A stretch of DNA of 9,156 nt from Saprospiraceae bacterium (GTDB taxonomy: Bacteria; Bacteroidota; Bacteroidia; Chitinophagales; Saprospiraceae): contig JABDLW010000621.1 of assembly GCA_013001805.1 (NCBI GenBank), positions 1-9,156 of the forward strand, read 5' to 3'. Both the position numbers and the translations under genes were made by a program. The notes beneath the pieces were generated by a model, which worked only from the letters and a program-made list of their open reading frames with translations, ran no database searches and was not told the DNA's origin. Below, one piece after another: positions 6,670 to 9,156 of this stretch. Within the stretch, counting starts at the first letter, position 1, and every line of letters begins with the position of its first letter.

Positions 6670-6713
6670 AGTTGGCTTCAACCAATTAAAGAGTAGTTGG
6701 GAACTGTAATTGG

Positions 6714-6731
6714 GCCATTTGTTTTAATGGC
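6714..6731. terminator. Weak hairpin between convergent genes
   Basis: GCCATT (6714-6719) pairs with AATGGC (6726-6731) around a 6-base loop, inside the 125-base gap where the secreted-protein gene and the SLOG gene end facing each other. There is no strong U-tract on either side, so termination is only suggested by the position. Confidence 0.25.
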
Positions 6732-6794
6732 TAATAGCTGCAAAAATCATCTTCTATCTGCTGCATTTTATAAATGCTCCGAATTAAAAAATGG

Positions 6795-7421
6795 CTACTT
6801 TCTCAAGGTATTCCAATATAGTTCCAATTGCCCTCGAAAGTCAGTTGGAAGCGGTTGATTTTTCTTTCGTGCATTATTTATCGCTATCGTGTGATTCTTT
6901 TCAGCGGGAACAAAATACACTTCCTTCCCTTTCTCGCTGGCTACGATTAGTTCGTCCCGGCTTACTGCGCCACCTCCAATTGCGTGAATGACATCGCTGA
7001 CTTCAACCATTACTGCTGATGTAAGACTGAGTTTCTTGGTTTGATTCTTTTTTGAAGTGGATTCGATAAATCCGCCCCAGGTTGCATCCTGCATAAATAA
7101 TACATAGTCAACATGATCGGATATTTCAGCCTGGTATTTTTTTGCTTGTGTTGAAACAATACCTGTCGTAATAAATCCCATGTTTTTGGCCGTTGGATAT
7201 ACCATTCCAATTCCATCTTTGGTCGCACCGGCGTTGACAATAAAATTTGATGGAGAATAATTGTCCAGGATTGATCTGATCAAGTCTTCGACCCTTTCCC
7301 TGTGTTCGTATCCAGAACCGGAAAAACCCATAAAAGTGATTACCTTACGAGCTCCAATTTTATCTCTGATAAAGTTCAGTGCGGTATGTACCCTTCTAAA
7401 TGTCCGGCGACGCTCCTTCAC
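6795..7421 (-). CDS. SLOG-superfamily (LOG/DprA-like) Rossmann nucleotide-binding protein
   Basis: 208 residues as an uninterrupted frame. A Rossmann-like core is visible: a first strand with a glycine loop, RKVITFMGFSGSGYE (25-39); a second block FIVNAGATKDGIGMVYPTAKNMGFITTGIVST (60-91); a strand VDYVLFMQDATWGGF (104-118); and VIHAIGGGAVSRDEL (144-158). The last is the GGG...E signature typical of LOG, DprA/Smf and other SLOG proteins. SLOG domains bind or process nucleotides or nucleotide-derived signals; the ligand here is unknown. No TIR, Sir2 or membrane segment is fused to it. The GTG start at 7421 follows directly on an in-frame TAA and yields an odd basic N-terminus (MKERRRTFRR), so the true start is uncertain (see the ORF at 7396-7512). 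The gene lies 87 bases after a large gene on the same strand and is probably co-transcribed with it. Domain assignment is moderately firm. Confidence 0.85.
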   Translation of the reverse strand: MKERRRTFRRVHTALNFIRDKIGARKVITFMGFSGSGYEHRERVEDLIRSILDNYSPSNFIVNAGATKDGIGMVYPTAKNMGFITTGIVSTQAKKYQAEISDHVDYVLFMQDATWGGFIESTSKKNQTKKLSLTSAVMVEVSDVIHAIGGGAVSRDELIVASEKGKEVYFVPAEKNHTIAINNARKKNQPLPTDFRGQLELYWNTLRK

Positions 7422-7512
7422 TTACTTTGGCATTTGTTGCATCAATATTAGCATTATAGCAGATACCTGCCAAAGAAATAATGTGGACAGCCACAAATTC
7501 CAACAATTTCAT
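7396..7512 (-). CDS. 38-codon ORF overlapping both neighbours; possible displaced N-terminus of the SLOG protein
   Basis: The ATG at 7512 overlaps the TGA of the upstream large gene in the form ATGA, the usual layout for translational coupling. The frame encodes MKLLEFVAVHIISLAG and then a hydrophilic stretch ending ASPDI before TAG at 7398-7396. It overlaps the first 26 bases of the SLOG frame. Removing one T at the ATTTAG site would join ASPDI directly to RRVHTALNF of the SLOG protein, giving about 238 residues. So either the SLOG gene really starts here and carries a one-base frameshift (a mutation or a sequencing error), or this is a small coupled ORF that re-initiates at the GTG. The hydrophobic first part is not a clean signal peptide (it has Glu and His). 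Confidence 0.4.
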   Translation of the reverse strand: MKLLEFVAVHIISLAGICYNANIDATNAKVSEGASPDI

Positions 7513-9156
7513 TGCCTCTGAAAAAAAATGGTGTGTACTTCGTTATTGTCATTCAGAAATTCAATTTCCAGTTGCCGATCGATGTGCTGCATGATGACTG
7601 GATCATTTCCTGCCAGACCCAGTAGATAGGCTCCACATGCCCAGACTCCATACGATGTGGACCAAATACGTTTAATACTTATAAATATATCCTGTATTAA
7701 CTCATCGTAGTCCCTTCCAGAATTGGTGCTGATCGCCTGGGTAAGGGTGTGGAGTCCATCCGAAAAGCTCTGCCATTGAGAACCAATTATGGAATTTTTC
7801 TCAACGATATCGCCAACAGTACCTACCGGTCCCTTGTGAAGCATATAGCGGCCTTCAAAGTCAGCGGCATCCACTTGATTAAGTTCCAGAAGAATCCCAC
7901 GGGTTTTGCCCACAAACTCAGTCACCTTTGTTGAGTTAAATAAGCTCGGGAAAAACTCATTTTCATTTCTTCCCAGAAATGCCTCCCAAACAGGAGTGTA
8001 AATTCTTTTTCTTACTCCAATGTTACTTCTACCGTCAATAGCGTCTACATAAGGAAGAACCTTGGCCATAGCAGCAGCAATCTGTTTCATTTGTTGTCTC
8101 GGAAATTTTTCAATAATAGTTTGAATCCGCAGCCTTAACTTCTGAAATGCTTTCGGTGAAACATTAAGGCTGAAACGAAAATTGATCTGCCTGTTTCGCT
8201 TCTTTTTATCTAAATCCTCAAATAGTTGTCGCCAAAGCTCATTACCTATCTCATCTATCTTCTCTTCCGGAATGATATCCCAGCATGCCGCCCTGTCCAC
8301 CAGACCGAAAAGCTTACTCTTCTCAGACTTCCGAAATCTTCCTTCATTATGTTCATAGATCATTTGAAATCCAAAATCGAATTCACTCACCCTGGGTTCA
8401 ATTTCTCGCGAAAATTGAGTCATTTCTGCGTCCAGAAGTCCCCACCACCGATCGGCTGCCCCCATAAACCCCTTACCCTCGTAACCACCTTTCCCCTGGT
8501 ATGATACTTTCTTATGTCGATCTGACCGGTGGGTGATTTTTCGTTCTATTTCCTGAAAGTCAGAACCACCGCTCTTGAATTTTCCGATTCCGAGACTGAT
8601 ACCCCATCTTCTGGTCCTCATGAAATTGTCTTCGCGCCAATATTGGAGGATATGGAGGTCTTTCTTGCTAATTGTTGCAGTGGCGGCAAGTAGCGTATCG
8701 GTTCGAAACAATATCAGATCTTTATGGAATTCTTCAATCACCGATGAAGTAACGGTAGCCCGAAGCACCTCCTCACTACTATGGTAGCGACTGTATTCAT
8801 ACCGGATACCCGCCATCAGTTTTGCCTGGATACCGGTTTGAATGGCTTTGCCTACATCGGACTTCAGGGTGGTTAGTTTCTTGGCCAGGCCCTGTAGCTG
8901 AGATGCACCTTTTTCCACTTTCAGTTTTTTTGATAAAAGCTCGATGACCTCCCTTTCTCCAGGTTTTAGATCAAGAGTGTCAAGCAATTTTCCCCCTTCT
9001 GCAAACTGATTAATTTTCTGAGTCAACGCCTTCAGTTCTTTATCATTTTTGATCCTTTTCTGACTAATCGTAAGAAGAAGGTCATCCCATTTACTATTAA
9101 TTGCTTTACTTACTTTTTTCGGATCCCGAAATCCCACCGATACATCGAAACCAAGA
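7509..9156 (-). CDS. Large unrecognised protein, 5' end beyond the right window edge
   Basis: The frame stays open to the window edge (LGFDVS precedes the first internal GTG at 9137), so 548 residues are visible and the true start lies outside. I recognise no family. The N-terminal ~100 residues are Lys-rich and helical, with likely coiled coil (KALTQKINQ; GLAKKLTTLKSDV). The centre carries short alternating strands (WGISLGIGKF, FDFGFQMIY, INFRFSLNV), a Gly/Lys-rich patch YQGKGGYEGKGF and aromatic pairs (RWWG). The C-terminal ~150 residues are mostly helical, with one hydrophobic segment GVWACGAYLLGLAG that is too short and polar for a sure membrane span. No catalytic motif, P-loop or nuclease signature is evident. 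It sits directly before the SLOG gene and shares its strand, and the ATGA junction suggests coupling, so it is a likely partner of the SLOG protein. That it is a real gene is firm; its function is unknown. Confidence 0.85.
   Translation of the reverse strand, partial: LGFDVSVGFRDPKKVSKAINSKWDDLLLTISQKRIKNDKELKALTQKINQFAEGGKLLDTLDLKPGEREVIELLSKKLKVEKGASQLQGLAKKLTTLKSDVGKAIQTGIQAKLMAGIRYEYSRYHSSEEVLRATVTSSVIEEFHKDLILFRTDTLLAATATISKKDLHILQYWREDNFMRTRRWGISLGIGKFKSGGSDFQEIERKITHRSDRHKKVSYQGKGGYEGKGFMGAADRWWGLLDAEMTQFSREIEPRVSEFDFGFQMIYEHNEGRFRKSEKSKLFGLVDRAACWDIIPEEKIDEIGNELWRQLFEDLDKKKRNRQINFRFSLNVSPKAFQKLRLRIQTIIEKFPRQQMKQIAAAMAKVLPYVDAIDGRSNIGVRKRIYTPVWEAFLGRNENEFFPSLFNSTKVTEFVGKTRGILLELNQVDAADFEGRYMLHKGPVGTVGDIVEKNSIIGSQWQSFSDGLHTLTQAISTNSGRDYDELIQDIFISIKRIWSTSYGVWACGAYLLGLAGNDPVIMQHIDRQLEIEFLNDNNEVHTIFFQRQ

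Noticed and set aside
9137..9137. GTG at 9137 as the start of the large right-hand protein
   Set aside because: The same frame continues upstream to the window edge (LGFDVS before the GTG) without a stop, so the gene is truncated by the window.
967..9156. A single defence island joining the NDT/TIR-like gene with the SLOG unit
   Set aside because: About 4.7 kb of peroxiredoxin, SDR and secreted-protein genes on the opposite or separate transcripts lie between them, so nothing in the sequence ties them together.

Overview
The window looks like chromosomal DNA from a member of the Bacteroidota, probably of the Cytophagales/Chitinophagales kind. The base composition is moderate. Start codons show little or no Shine-Dalgarno signal, and one good match to the Bacteroidota promoter (TTTG ... 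TAnnTTTG) lies before a dehydrogenase gene. One secreted protein ends in the Cys-terminated beta-strand tail common in exported Bacteroidota proteins. A GC-rich stem-loop repeat of a kind common in this phylum lies in one intergenic stretch. No rRNA, tRNA, insertion sequence or CRISPR array was seen.

Layout, left to right. (1) 1-642, minus: the 5' part of an unrecognised gene that runs off the left edge. A 324-base spacer behind it holds a perfect 8+8 inverted repeat and a perfect 18-bp palindrome. (2) 967-2136, minus: a two-part protein whose C-terminal half resembles nucleoside deoxyribosyltransferase/TIR-like (NDT/DRHyd-like) domains. (3) 2407-3042, minus: a Prx6-type 1-Cys peroxiredoxin followed by a clear intrinsic terminator. 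It is divergent from (4) 3121-3723, plus: an atypical 200-residue short-chain dehydrogenase. (5) 3724-4209: a spacer with two hairpins, degenerate repeats, a doubtful small ORF and a promoter. (6) 4210-4989, plus: a classical SDR resembling L-fucose dehydrogenases. (7) 5254-6669, plus: a secreted, Cys-rich, probably propeller-like protein. (8) 6795-9156, minus, convergent with (7): a compact unit of a large unrecognised protein (548 residues visible, N-terminus beyond the right edge), a short overlapping ORF, and a SLOG-superfamily (LOG/DprA-like) Rossmann protein.

Most of the middle is ordinary metabolism and redox biology. The less ordinary parts are the NDT/TIR-like gene and the large-protein + SLOG unit. 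Both folds belong to nucleotide-handling families that recur in bacterial conflict and signalling systems. The large protein + SLOG pair is the best candidate here for an undescribed system. The start of its SLOG gene looks disturbed: an ATG overlaps the stop of the preceding gene, but that frame closes after 38 codons, and a one-base shift would join it smoothly to the SLOG reading frame. About 5 kb of unrelated genes separate the NDT/TIR-like gene from the SLOG unit, so I do not claim that they work together.
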